Shown: positions 22,238-32,880 of the stretch, piece after piece | Layout: the number at the start of each line of letters is the position of its first letter | Position numbering within the stretch: position 1 is the stretch's first letter | Assembly (NCBI GenBank): GCA_963971425.1 | Contig: OZ020516.1 | Location: 33,468,199 to 33,532,198 of the forward strand | Length of the DNA stretch: 64,000 nucleotides | Reading direction: 5' to 3' | From: Bryoerythrophyllum caledonicum | Lineage: Eukaryota > Streptophyta > Bryopsida > Pottiales > Pottiaceae | Translations under genes and position numbers: made by a program | The notes under the pieces: generated by a model | What the model saw: only the letters and a program-made list of their open reading frames with translations | What the model was told of the DNA's origin: nothing | Database searches by the model: none

Positions 22238-24068
22238 GTGGTGGGCTTAGCAACCAGGGAGCATGCATTCAATAGTGGCATGGAATTGAATGGGTCGAAG
22301 TTGTTCCCATTCGAGGTGGCGGTGCGTATCACTAGGGTAGATGATGCATTACATTGGACCGAAGATATTGTAGCAGAACACCTTGGCATGTGTGTGGGCT
22401 TGATCATTTGTTGGCATCGGTCTTTGCTACGCATAGTGGCTGTAGAACATGATATTACAAGTGTCCATCGTGACATCCAATTACAAATATCGCCTATACA
22501 AATGATGGCCCCAAAATTTGATTTTCCTGAGTTCATCAATACACCAGGATCGACTGAGAGATCTCGACGCAGTAGTCAAGCTTCTAATGCCGTAAATGAA
22601 AATTTGCCATTTTTCCAACCTACTCTATCAAACATCTGAGATTTGTCCCACGTAGATGGATTTGCATATGTAAGACCAACACGTTGTTATTATTCTATGC
22701 AAAATAGGAGAAGGAGAGATTCTAGAGAGACAATATTGACAGAAGTTGCACCATCTAAGGTATCGCTTAGAAATGTGCAAATTGCAATGGCACAAGGAGG
22801 ATGCAAACGGAATTGTTTGAAGGACGTTTCAACAATGTATCTATTGGACATACGATACGATGCATGGGCTAATGAGTTTTCAGTACGAAGTACGTGGATA
22901 AGATTGATGTTGGTTTCTTTTTACACAAGGACGGAAGGAACTCGTCGAGATAAGTTTGTAACAAAGTTAGATGGGAAACAAATTTGCAATGCTTGCTACG
23001 CTCTTGAGGTTGAATATTCACAGAGGCGCTTTAAGCAATTGAAGAAGGATTGTCATATATATGGAAGAGTGACATCGATTCACGGCAATACCCTTTCAAA
23101 TTGGATCAGAGAGAGCACTAGAATGTCTGCGGCAGAGGCTTGCTTTAAATCGTTTGTCAATGAAGTTGGTTGTCCTCAACCTCATTGCTGTATTTGCCGT
23201 AAGAGTGACAACAAAGTGGTGCCTCTTATTATCTTTTCTATGAATACAACCAAATTTGATGTATTTAATTACGTGAACGAGGAGGTCAAGAGAATTTGTA
23301 ATGGGGAAACCATTTCTATCGATTCGTTCCGTGGGATGTGGGGCATCAAGTATCCCCACATTTGGGTACCTCCATTCTCGAGATTCTCAAAGTGCTATCA
23401 TTGTTGGGAGTATAAATGTGCCATGGAGGGAACCACTAATGCGGATGCAAGGATAAAGATAAAGGAGTTGTTTAAGTTGCATCTGCGTAACCAGATGGAA
23501 GAACGTAAACACTATTGGATATTCAAGAGGTCGTGTTATATTAGCCCTGAGTTGTACATGTGCATCATAGTGGATGGCATGGACCAAAACACAACCATGG
23601 TACCCAGGATGCGTCAGACTGTGAAGGACATTGAACACTAGTTTGTGAAGATCCATCTGTGTGGTGCTCTTGTACATGGCATCGATTTATATTGCGACGT
23701 GTGGTTTTGGGCTCACTATAAATATGATAGCAACCAAGTCGTGAGTACATTGTTGTACGTGATAGGAGATGTGATGCGGAGGAAGGGCTTTTTGCCACCA
23801 ACATTGCAAATCCAGTCGGACAATTGCACACGCGAGAACTAAAGCATTTATATGTTTGTTCTATGTGCTACATTGGTGAGTTTGGGATTTTTCAGGAGGT
23901 GGAACTATCTTTTTTATAGTCGGCCATACACACGAAGATATTGATCAACGCTTCAGTTATATTTCAAATACGTTGAAGAGGTTGGACGTGGACTTGTTGA
24001 AGGAGGTTTCAAGGGAAAAAGGAGGAGGAGAACTTGGGTTTGTTCGTTTTCTCCTAGTGGCTCTTCTG
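22238..24068 (+). pseudogene. GHTHEDIDQ-type DDE transposase-like gene, decayed and interrupted
   Basis: Three open stretches in one frame (22238-22639, 22640-23641, 23642-23842) are separated only by in-frame TGA, TAG and TAA codons. The middle part has paired cysteines (GCKRNC; ICNAC; CCICRK; KCYHCWEYKC) and ends with IVDGMDQ, a plausible first catalytic Asp. The next has LPPTLQIQSDNC, a plausible second, followed by stop where relatives usually have REN(K). After small frameshifts the hallmark VGHTHEDIDQRFS appears at 23919-23957. This motif order is known from a family of uncharacterised proteins in algae, early land plants, oomycetes and animals (I believe Pfam DUF7869; name from memory). 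The 3' end is cut by the LTR element at 24,069. No ends of a transposon were found, so it may be a domesticated gene that later died. Confidence 0.6.
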
Positions 24069-24073
24069 TCCCT

Positions 24074-24613
24074 AGCGGAGAACTAGGATTAGCAGACCCA
24101 AATAGTAATTTTCATTTTTGGACTCCGGATGAGTTTTTTAGCTCTCCAGTGGATGAACCTAATCCAATGGATGATTTCCTTCTTGGATAGTTTTTCATCC
24201 ATTGAACTGGCCGGATGAAACCTGGACAGGCGGATGATTTCCGTCTTGACCAGTTTCATCTGCCAGTTGAATGAACCTGGACATCAAGATGACTTTCATC
24301 TAATACAATGTTCATCCACTGGATGAAATCTATTAGGGTTTGGTACACATGGAGGGAGAGCTTGGAAGCTCTCTCTCTCTCTCTCACTTGGAACTTGGAG
24401 GTAGAACTTAGACACGTTAGGGTTTTGGGATTTTTGTAGTGTGTTTTGAGGTCACATTGAGTTGGAGAGACTTTGCCATGTAAAAACTATGAGCTAGCCA
24501 ATAAAATCCGACGTGATTTGAGGTTTTACAAGGAGTTTTGAACAAATCAGGGTTTCATTAGGGTTTCTAGGGTTTATGTGAAAGTGAGTTTGTAGAGCAA
24601 CCTCCCTTCAACA
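24074..24613 (+). repeat. Left LTR
   Basis: 540 bp; includes a (CT)n tract near 24,370 and the phrases ATTAGGGTTTCTAGGGTTTA. Matches the right LTR with only a handful of substitutions that I can see. Confidence 0.8.
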
Positions 24614-24642
24614 TTGGCAACCATGCACAAGTTCGAATCGTG
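24614..24642 (+). promoter_or_regulatory. Primer-binding site complementary to 28 nt of a tRNA 3' end
   Basis: One base after the LTR comes TGGCAACCATGCAC, then AAGTTCGAATCGTG. Read as the complement of a tRNA, CCA is in place, then a discriminator, seven acceptor bases and, at exactly the right distance, a T-loop TTCGAAC closed by five pairs (four Watson-Crick, one G-U). Most primer sites match 8-18 nt, so this is unusually long. The identity of the tRNA is unknown. Confidence 0.6.
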
Positions 24643-25189
24643 TGGCTCTTTCTACAAGGAGGCAACTAGGATTTGAAGCTTGGAGATCTAGATCTAAGAT
24701 TTTGGAAGCTTTTTTTTTGAAAATTTTGGATTGTTTTGAGTTGCATCTTAGGTTTAGAGTGCTTCTCTACTCATTGCACTACTAGGTCTTTGAGGGTTTT
24801 TGTAAAAACCCTAACATTTGTATTTTTTGAGAAAATGTGAAATTAGGTTTTTTGAACGTCTTGGAACCAGTAGTTGAGGCCCAGTCCCGACAGTAGTTCA
24901 GGCCTTATCCCGGCAGCAGTTCTGGCCCAGTCCACGCAACAGTTTAGGCCCAGTTCAGGCAATAGTTCAGGCCCAGTCAAGTAGTAGTTCATGCCCAGTC
25001 CCTGCAGCAGTCCAGGCAGTCCAGCCCACCCACCGTGCCCAGGAGCCGGAGGTGGAGGTGACTAGAAGTTGGAGAAGGCCGGGCAGCAGCTCTTCAGGAG
25101 CCGGCAACTATCGGCAGCCAACAACAAATCTCCAGCCATTTCAATCCGGCAGTGTGGTTATCCGGCGGAGGGAGTAGCCAGCCTGAAGA

Positions 25190-25870
25190 CAATCGCAACG
25201 AAAGCCCAACCCGGACGTTCGAGCACTTCCGGTGACACACGGAGACCTAGAGACCTTCCAGCTGAAGTCAACCCGGAGTCCTTACCCGAACATCCGATCA
25301 CTTCGGTGACACCCGGACACCCGGAGACCTGGAGACCTTCCAGTTGACGTCAAGCTGGAGTCCCAACCCGGACATCCGATCACATCTAGTGACACCCGGA
25401 GACTTGGAGGCTTCTAGCTGCAGCCGACCCGGAGTCCCAACCTGGACATCCGAGCACTTCCGGTGACACCCGGAGGCTTGAAGACCCGGAGACCTTCCAA
25501 CTGCCGCCAACCCGAAGTCTCAACCCGAACATCCAATCATATCGAGTGACACCCGAAGACTTGGAGGCTTCCAGCTGCAGCCAACCCGGAGTCCCACCCC
25601 GGACATACGATCATTTCCAATGACACCCGGAGACCCGGAGGCCTTCCAACTCTAGTCAACCCGGAGTCCCAACCCGGACTTCTAATCACTTCCGGTGACA
25701 CACGGAGGCCGGAGGCCTTCGAGCTCCAACTCAACCCGGAGGTTCCAGATCGGAAACCCGAACACGTTCAGTGAACATTGGAGACCCGGCAATCTTCCAG
25801 CTGTAGTCAACACCGGCGTACCACCCGGACCATGGGACTGTTCTACTTCTGTAGAGGGATGGTGCACCCG
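25190..25870 (+). repeat. Minisatellite inside the LTR element, ~75-85-bp period
   Basis: About eight imperfect units built on ACCCGGAGTCCCAACCCGGA, CATCCGATCACTTCCGGTGA, CACCCGGAG and CTTCCAGCTG. GC-rich against AT-rich surroundings. The many open frames across it on both strands are repeat artefacts. Confidence 0.75.
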
Positions 25871-26827
25871 GACTAGGTAAGTTTCCGGAAACACATCTTT
25901 CAAGTTAAAAACTAAAAATTAAAAAAGAAAAGAAAAATGGGAAAGTTTTGTATAATTAGGTAAAGGATTGCAAAGGAAAAATTCCAACTACAGCATGCGG
26001 ACACTACTCACTAGGCAGCATCTAGACTAGAAGAATGCACTGCTAACCGGAAAGGGGGAAAGACAGTGGGTGGTCGGCGGGATTGTAGGACGAGGGCAGT
26101 ATATCGGCACCCGGAAAGAGAGGACCACAGGAGAGACGGAGGACAAAGGAGATCTCCGATCTCTACCCGGGCACCCAGGGAAGACCGGATACTGAAGTAG
26201 CTGGCAAATCAACTCGACCAGGCCAACACTGGAAGTCAATCACCGGAAGGAGAAGACAATTCCATCAGCACGGATAGTAATCAAGGAGGAGGAGGTCTAG
26301 GAGATATAGGGAGTCATTTCTAGCACCAACGCACAACCCGGCTAGTTTTGCGGCCGGATAAATTGGAGGTTAACACGGTCATGGGCGGACTGCATATTAG
26401 CTCCGAGGCAAGCGTACAGCAAGCCTCACATTCACTACACGAAAGATAAATAGAGGTGCGGAAAGTGGCAGCAAGGCTACCACGAGTGTGCAAGTTGGAG
26501 CTTCTTGGAAGAAGTTGACTTGAAGGATATTTAGGTTAGAAGGATGCACTGATGGCTACCCAGGTGAAGCTTGGAAGTTGGTGTCGAGGCAGAGATTTTG
26601 GGACTTGGACAAGGTATCGGCACCCGGACGGACTGAGGAGAGACGGAGGGCAACGAGATCCACGATCTTTACCCGGCCGCGGAGATGGCCTGATAACTGG
26701 AGCAGCTGGTGAGAAAACATGTTGGGGGCATACTCGAAGGCAACACCAGAAGGAGTCATAGATGACCTCCAACCGAAAAAAAAATTAAAAAAATATCGGA
26801 GGACCGATGTAGTTTAGGATAATGTTA

Positions 26828-27367
26828 AGCGGAGAACCAGGATTAGCAGACCCAAATAGTAATTTTCATTTTTGGACTCCGGATGAGTTTTTTAGCTCTC
26901 CAGTGGATGAACCTAATCCAATGGATGATTTCCTTCTTGGATAGTTTTTCATCCATTGAACTGGCCGGATGAAACCTGGACAGGCGGATGATTTCCGTCT
27001 TGACCAGTTTCATCTACCAGTTGAATGAACCTGGACATCAAGATGACTTTCATCCAATACAATGTTCATCCACTGGATGAAATCTATTAGGGTTTGGTAC
27101 ACATGGAGGGAGAGCTTGGAAGCTCTCTCTCTCTCTCTCACTTGGAACTTGGAGGTAGAACTTAGACACGTTAGGGTTTTGGGGTTTTTGTAGTGTGTTT
27201 TGAGGTCACATTGAGTTGGAGAGACTTTGCCGTGTAAAAACTATGAGCTAGCCAATAAAATCCGACGTGATTTGAGGTTTTACAAGGAGTTTTGAGCAAA
27301 TCAGGGTTTCATTAGGGTTTCTAGGGTTTATGTGAAAGTGAGTTTGTAGAGCAACCTCCCTTCAACA
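26828..27367 (+). repeat. Right LTR
   Basis: 540-bp direct copy of 24074-24613. The bases just upstream (GATGTAGTTTAGGATAATGTTA) are not a convincing polypurine tract. Confidence 0.8.
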
Positions 27368-27372
27368 TCCCT

Positions 27373-28575
27373 GTACAAGTCTTCTCCATTACTACTCCTG
27401 CATTGTGATCTGCCTATTGAAGGTGCTTCAGTACCTCCGATGTTGTCTGGCGCCCTCTCAAGACTCTGCATTGACTCTCTTTGTGGTGTGTGTTCCCTTT
27501 GAAGCTCAATGTTGAGATTTCGTTGTAGTCCCTATGTCCCTCTCTAGAGTTGATTGTTAACTGCCAGTCCAACATTTTGTCCTTGGAGTTTACCAACTCT
27601 GGTGTTTCCATCTTGGAGTCTTTCTCGTGGCTAATGTCTAGTCACCTCGTTTGCAGTCTCTACGATTTGTTCACTTTGTTGGTCCACCGTATTGTCTCTT
27701 TTCCTATTGGTTGATCTGATTTGTTTGGATCCTCTTAGAAACTACCTGATCATTTCCGCCATGGCTGTAGGTATAATATCTACTGCTTGCATTGCTCCAT
27801 CAACGTTGAGGCTCCAAAGTAGTTGATCAGGATGTATCAAGAGCCCTCCCTCCCGATCTACCTCGTTCAAACCCTAGTTGTCCATTGACATGGCATCAGA
27901 TTTGTTTTATTCATTCATGTTTCTCTATTGCACTCCTCTACCTCCATATTGCATTTTCCCATTCCCCTGTTGAACATTCTCATTTTTCTGTTGCACGAAC
28001 AGATCACCACTGAACACTCCATTGTTCTCTATTTTGGTTGAGGTTGTCTAAAGTCATGCCCATTGCACAATGCGGTACCAAAGCTCTCAAAAGGCACTCG
28101 CCTGCCCTTGGGATGGTGGAAAGGTATCCTATTGGATGTGGCAAAGCGTACATGTTCAATATTGTATGGCTTGGTCGTGACCTACTCATGTCTGCAAAGA
28201 TCATCCGCCTCCACTTGTCGCTCCCATTGTACCTTGATTCTCCGGCGTAGTAGACGTCATGTTGGATACAATCAATGGTAGAAGAAGTAGCCCAACGGCT
28301 TCCATGAGTGGAGGTGCCACAACAGAAGATGGAGAATCTTGACGACCTTGAACAAGTCCTATAGTCATAGAGTTCTCTCAACTCCAGCATCAACATAACA
28401 AAGGCAAGTTCGAGAGACGAGCTCCCTGCAAGGTCCAAGCGCAGCTATGCCGGCTTCTTGGTGCGAGACCTCAAGAGAAAATCCAAACAAAACTAAGACA
28501 TTATTTGCAATAAGTCTCCATACCTTTAGAATTTTAGCTCTATTTGCTTGTTTTGTTGGTGAAAGGTTGTCCAAA
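27373..28575. mobile_element. Possible retrotransposon remnant
   Basis: At 27889-27900 CATGGCATCAGA resembles an LTR end (CA) followed by the initiator-Met primer site usual in Copia/Gypsy elements (TGGTATCAGAGC). Downstream, 28,000-28,500 has open frames on both strands without a family I recognise; 28,329 onward (ATGGAGAATCTTGACGAC) could be a gag trace. No partner LTR was found. Low confidence. Confidence 0.3.
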
Positions 28576-28680
28576 ACGTCGTCTCCAGAAGACGAAGAAG
28601 AAGAACGCTAGTCTCCTTCAGAGACCGGCGTGAATAAAGTATTTTGTTTGTTCCACCACTAAAGCAATGCCCATTTGATA
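28576..28680 (-). repeat. Dispersed repeat K, copy 1
   Basis: Reversed, it contains GCTTTAGTGGTGGAAC, TACTTTATTCACGCCGG and GTTCTTCTTCTTCG. The same series occurs at about 30,270, 43,475 and 52,610. CTTAGTGGTGGA resembles a pol III A box, so a SINE origin is possible, but no B box follows. Confidence 0.5.
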
Positions 28681-30064
28681 AAATTTGTCTCTAAGGGTGG
28701 TGCAAAGGACTTCAACGAAGCTTACGAGGCAAAGTGCAAATTGGGAGGAACTTCGGCAAAGGGTTTTGAGGTGAAAGGGCCTAAAAAACTTCAAAATCTC
28801 TTTGGAAGACAAGCTATTACAAGGTGTTGCCATATTAAAGAACATTTATCTTTTGATTACTTAATATAACACAAAGTTTTCTCATACCTGCATTTTTTAT
28901 TCACGAGTTCCCTAGTTATTCTCCCATTCTTCAAATTGTGCTTTTCCGAGCCTCAAAGAGACCAAGTTAATCATTCATGCCTTGTATGCATATGATACAC
29001 TACATCATTTGGCCAAAAAAGAGGTTACAAAGAAGAAGGTAGGCATTGCCTTTATAGGTTATTCAAATGTTTTTTACTTCAATTAATAACATCTACATTC
29101 TCTGGAAAAACATGCACGTTTTGTGCTTTTCTTTTCCTATTTAAAAGATTCCACATATTACTTCTAGTAATCCACACATACACACATTGCTTGCAAAGTT
29201 TTCTCATCCTTTTTGGGCAAGGTGCAAAACATGTCCTCGTTAAAATAAGAGAACTTAATTTCTTTTCTCATTCAATTTTATTTGCTTCAACGGAGCATGA
29301 TTCTTTGTTTTTGACCATTTAAATTTTCAAGTTATCCAAAGATTTACTTATTTACAATTGAGTTATGGCATTTTCTGATCTTCTCTTCATTGCTCAATTT
29401 TTTAAAAAATGCTTCACTTCTTTTCTACCTCTAATTTTTAAGTACAAAAAATTAGCATCACGGTACATATTTTAATGGTATAAGCGTTTGTTTGCACGTG
29501 GAGGCTTGTACATCTATGGAATTTCCCTACATTTAAGGAGATAAGATGAAATTAAATATTTTACACTAGAAAATAGAAAATTAGTTGAAAATTAGTTGAA
29601 AAGTAGTCAATAATACCATAGTAAAAAACCGTGTTTATGCACCAAGCCACATTACAAATATCTTAGGCGTCACTTCTTGCATAATTTCCATACCTTTGTC
29701 ATTATTGCATTTTTTAAAATAATTGTGAAGTACTAAGCAATTGTGCAAATACTTCCTACCTCCAAGCTACCTCCACTCTACCTCCACAAAATTTGTGATG
29801 ATATCATCTACCACGTTGGATGCCATGTCATTTATTTCCTCCCGACTATTCCTCGTGCAAATGCATGACTTTGTACCACCTTCCCACATACCTAAACAAG
29901 TGTACATATCTCCAAGTGCGAACAGACCTTAAATCAAGAACTCAATACCAAGTAAAGTCAAAGCTTCTAGGTTAACCCCATAGAAGAATATTTTTTCCCT
30001 TCAATTCAAAGACCATAAATTTTTAATTCATGCGGTCAAAGTGTATGAAAATTTGTGAAAGTAA
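28681..30064. other. Gene-free stretch
   Basis: No supported gene. A plus-strand frame at 28675-28869 (64 codons, Lys/Gly-rich) is the only one with protein-like composition and I cannot place it. About 29,990-30,060 carries a family-B fragment (CATGCGGTCAAAGTGTATGA). Confidence 0.35.
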
Positions 30065-30270
30065 GTTTTTAGTGGTATAGATTAAGATCATATATTGGAA
30101 TGGGTTCAAGTCCCTACGCCCATGTGGTGCTTACCACCATAGTCCATCCAACTATGGTGGGGGTTCTTAAGACCTCATTGTATGGGTACCCAAAAAGCCC
30201 TTGGGGTATGACATTTCAGTTGTCTCTAAGGCACATAGTGTAAAAAAAGTGTTTACCCTAAAAAAAAAAA
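30065..30270 (+). mobile_element. tRNA-derived SINE-like element
   Basis: An A-box-like TTAGTGGTATAGATT (30070) is followed 32 nt later by GGTTCAAGTCC (30103-30113), a perfect match to the pol III B box GGTTCRANNCC. The sequence ends about 150 bp later in an A-rich tail (CCCTAAAAAAAAAAA). These are the parts of a SINE. I could not see a clean target duplication. Confidence 0.6.
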
Positions 30271-30410
30271 GTAGTTCTATTACACTAACCTATGTCTTGT
30301 GGCCATTGGCTTAGTGAAGAAAATTAACAACTACTATATTCACGTCAGCCCCCTTTAGAGACTGGAGTTCTTCTGCTTCTTCTTTATCTTGGAGATGAAG
30401 GTAAAATTTT
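30271..30410 (+). repeat. Dispersed repeat K, copy 2
   Basis: CACTAACCTATGTCTTGTGG, then GGCTTAGTGAAG, then TATTCACGTCAGCCCC and TTCTTCTGCTTCTTC. Matches 52,610-52,760 in the same order. Confidence 0.5.
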
Positions 30411-31244
30411 ATTTTTCACTCTTTACACTGGAATGAACAATTTTGGAAGTGTTCTTTTGTTGAGGAATATTTAGAGGTTCAATATCCTCTCTCCTAATCA
30501 AACAACCCTTTTTGGTCAAAAATGAATATAAGACATCATTGGATGTAAAGTTCATAATTTAGAATTTCATTTTGACATCCAGTGCCTTTTTCCAGTTATC
30601 TTTCATGACAGACGGACCCTTCATAGGTTAAAGCATCTGGAGTTATTATTTTAAGTTATCTTCAAAACAAATTAATAAGGTTGGAATTAATAGGGAGAGG
30701 GAAAAGAGACATGGTCGGAAATAGGGGTCTTTCTCTGAGTAGGAAGCGATAAGGATCATAACTGTGGGCGAGCTTTTGGTGAAAGTAGTTATGATGGTCG
30801 CTGCTCCAGGTGATGAAATCATCACAACTTTCTATAGCATATTTAATACACTAAAAGCTACGACGAAAATCATGACATCTACTTTGTAGCCCAACCGAGC
30901 CTGAAAAATTCTTTTAGTAATCATTTAAGAAAGTCAATATCTGAACACTAAATATCTCTCTTCAGAATCACTTTTATGGAATTATGGAATTATTTTGTTT
31001 TTCCTAGTTTTTCTTTTTACGATAGGATATTTGTTCATCTTCTTTGGGGAGTTTGGTTCACTAAGTTTAGGGCACCCAACCCATTTTTTACCACCTTAAT
31101 GATTTTCATGTGCATAATAGAGTTATGATTTTTCCATGTTAGGGAAAAAGGATTTTACCCGAAAAGGACATTTTGAGCTTGGGTAGGTGTGAAAAACTAG
31201 CTTTGAAGATTACTCTTTAAAAAAATCATTTCAGAATAGGTATA
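30411..31244. other. Gene-free stretch
   Basis: AT-rich sequence in which I see no gene or bounded repeat. Confidence 0.4.
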
Positions 31245-32779
31245 CAGTCTAACCTTGTTAATATCACACCCTCCGTTTCACCCAAAAGTGTGATATTATC
31301 AAGGTGTGACAATTTTGATAATATCACATTTGGCAATTTTAGGCAAAATGTGATATTATCCAAAAAAATCCAAAAAAAATCCAAAAAAAGTTAGAAAATT
31401 AAATAAAATAACAAACTATCATACACTTGGTTTTCCAACTTGAATAAATCACCAATAGATGCCATAACTCACAAAAACCAAAGAAATGAATCACTTTTAG
31501 TTAGTGACATCCATATTAGGACATAACAAGCTAGTAAATTCATTGAGACCTAACATAAATTATTTATCTCACCTCATGTGAAATAATCATTGAGACATAG
31601 TAGGTGACAAGGTGTAACGTATATAAATTATGTTAGGTCTCAGGTTTAGCACTCGCTCCTCCAGCAAGTCTCAATTATAAAAATATGGTACACTATGGAA
31701 AGAGCGGCTTCTTCTTCATCTGAATTTTTGTTTGTTAAAACTCTGTAGGAAATTCCGGATCAGAGCCTAAGCCAACAACGCATATAATTCTTCATGGTGA
31801 CCCACCGCTCAGGCCTATTTCTACCTCAAAGGCCTTCATAGCAATCCACAATCACAACCCGAGCTAATCAATCCACCACTGCAGTACTGTACCACCCTGA
31901 AGATCACACATGATTCCTACACCTAGTAACAATTTGTTAGCAATTAACAAATTTAGGGGCTGTTGTAGTACCAGGAAAAAATCGCTACTCCCACATGAGC
32001 TGAATTGTAACTCAAGTCGTTGGGGGTGTGCAGCAGGTCGCTCCAGCAAATGGGTCGCTGCTTTGTTTCGGAAAACCAACAATCGGTTCGCAGTGATCCA
32101 GGAGCTTTACAACAAAGGCACCTCGGAAACCAGACGAAAGAAGGTTGTGGATTCTCTGAAGAAAGACATCTGCAGGTCCCAGAACGACATTGAGGTTTAC
32201 TCTGATTGCTACGCGTTGCCAGAAGCCATGATTGAGATGATGATTCAACCCAACGACTTGCGACCTGCGACCCAACGACTTGATCGCATCCTCCACACTC
32301 CAACGACCTGCGACCCAACCTGCGGACTTATCACGACCCCACCTTTACAATCCGGCACAGCTTGCAGGTACCCTCGGGACAATGACACCGCAAGGAAACT
32401 CTCAGGAAAACGGCCGCCGCAAGGAAACCCTCATATTCTCCAGAGTCATGTTGGTTCGAGCTCGAAACCCTCGCACTTTCCAGAACTCTTGTCCTCACCA
32501 ATATCTATGATTTGCCCACATTTTTCATCCACAAATCACCCTCACTTGTACATACAGTACAACATTCCGACGAGATAGGACATCATCTATGCTTATTCAT
32601 CCATCCATTTTTGATATTGTCACACTTACACTACAGATTTTGAAAAAAAAATGTGATATTATCAAGGGTGATAGTGATATTAACAAGGAAGTTTTACACT
32701 ACGAAAATCCATTTCAAGGTTTTGGGTGACAATATCAAGGTGTTCTATTAACAAGTGTGATATTATCAAGGTTAGACTG
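31245..32779. mobile_element. Pogo/Tc1-type element with TA duplication (1.5 kb)
   Basis: Ends are CAGTCTAACCTTGTTAATA and (right, reversed) CAGTCTAACCTTGATAATA, each flanked by TA (31243-31244; 32780-32781). CAGT...AACCT(C/T)G ends with a TA target are typical of the pogo/Tigger branch of Tc1/mariner. Within about 120 bp of each end several GTGATATTATCAAGG-type repeats occur. The middle (about 31,740-32,580) is more GC-rich than the ends and has no DDE or CENP-B-type domain I can detect, so the copy is non-autonomous. Confidence 0.75.
31910..32578 (+). CDS. Unrecognised open frame inside the pogo-type element (possible captured fragment)
   Basis: 222 codons, open from 31910. Residues ~55-105 are charged and helix-like (around NNRFAVIQELYNKG and VVDSLKKD); the rest is Pro/Thr/Ser-rich and partly derives from short repeats of CGACCTGCGACCCAAC. 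Minus-strand frames of similar length overlap. I recognise no family. It may be part of a host gene picked up by the element, or chance. Confidence 0.25.
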   Translation: MIPTPSNNLLAINKFRGCCSTRKKSLLPHELNCNSSRWGCAAGRSSKWVAALFRKTNNRFAVIQELYNKGTSETRRKKVVDSLKKDICRSQNDIEVYSDCYALPEAMIEMMIQPNDLRPATQRLDRILHTPTTCDPTCGLITTPPLQSGTACRYPRDNDTARKLSGKRPPQGNPHILQSHVGSSSKPSHFPELLSSPISMICPHFSSTNHPHLYIQYNIPTR

Positions 32780-32880
32780 TATAGGAAACAAATATAGGTT
32801 TTTTTTAAATTATTTGTGAACCTATAGGGAAAATGTTATGATGCTTCAAACATCAAAAGTTGGACAACTAGATCCCACTA

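Larger units (their letters stand above)
24074..27367 (+). mobile_element. Non-coding LTR retrotransposon (LARD/TRIM-like), 3.3 kb
   Basis: Two direct repeats of 540 bp (24074-24613 and 26828-27367), nearly identical, enclose 2.2 kb. TCCCT flanks both outside edges (24069-24073 and 27368-27372), a perfect 5-bp target duplication. The shared repeat begins AGCGGAGAAC rather than TG; the right copy is preceded by TGTTA, so the left LTR may have lost its first bases. It ends in CAACA. The interior has no gag or pol. It contains a GC-rich minisatellite and a tRNA-complementary primer site. Few differences between LTRs indicate recent insertion. It lies in the transposase-like pseudogene. Orientation is taken from the primer-site side. 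Confidence 0.8.

Noticed and set aside
24614-24680. A tRNA gene at the T-loop-like GTTCGAATC
   Set aside because: Only the 3' end (T-arm and acceptor side) can be formed; no anticodon or D arm pairs. Its place after the LTR fits a primer-binding site better.
25069-25903. Several 60-90-codon frames on both strands
   Set aside because: They are produced by the ACCCGGAG minisatellite of the LTR element and occur in all phases.
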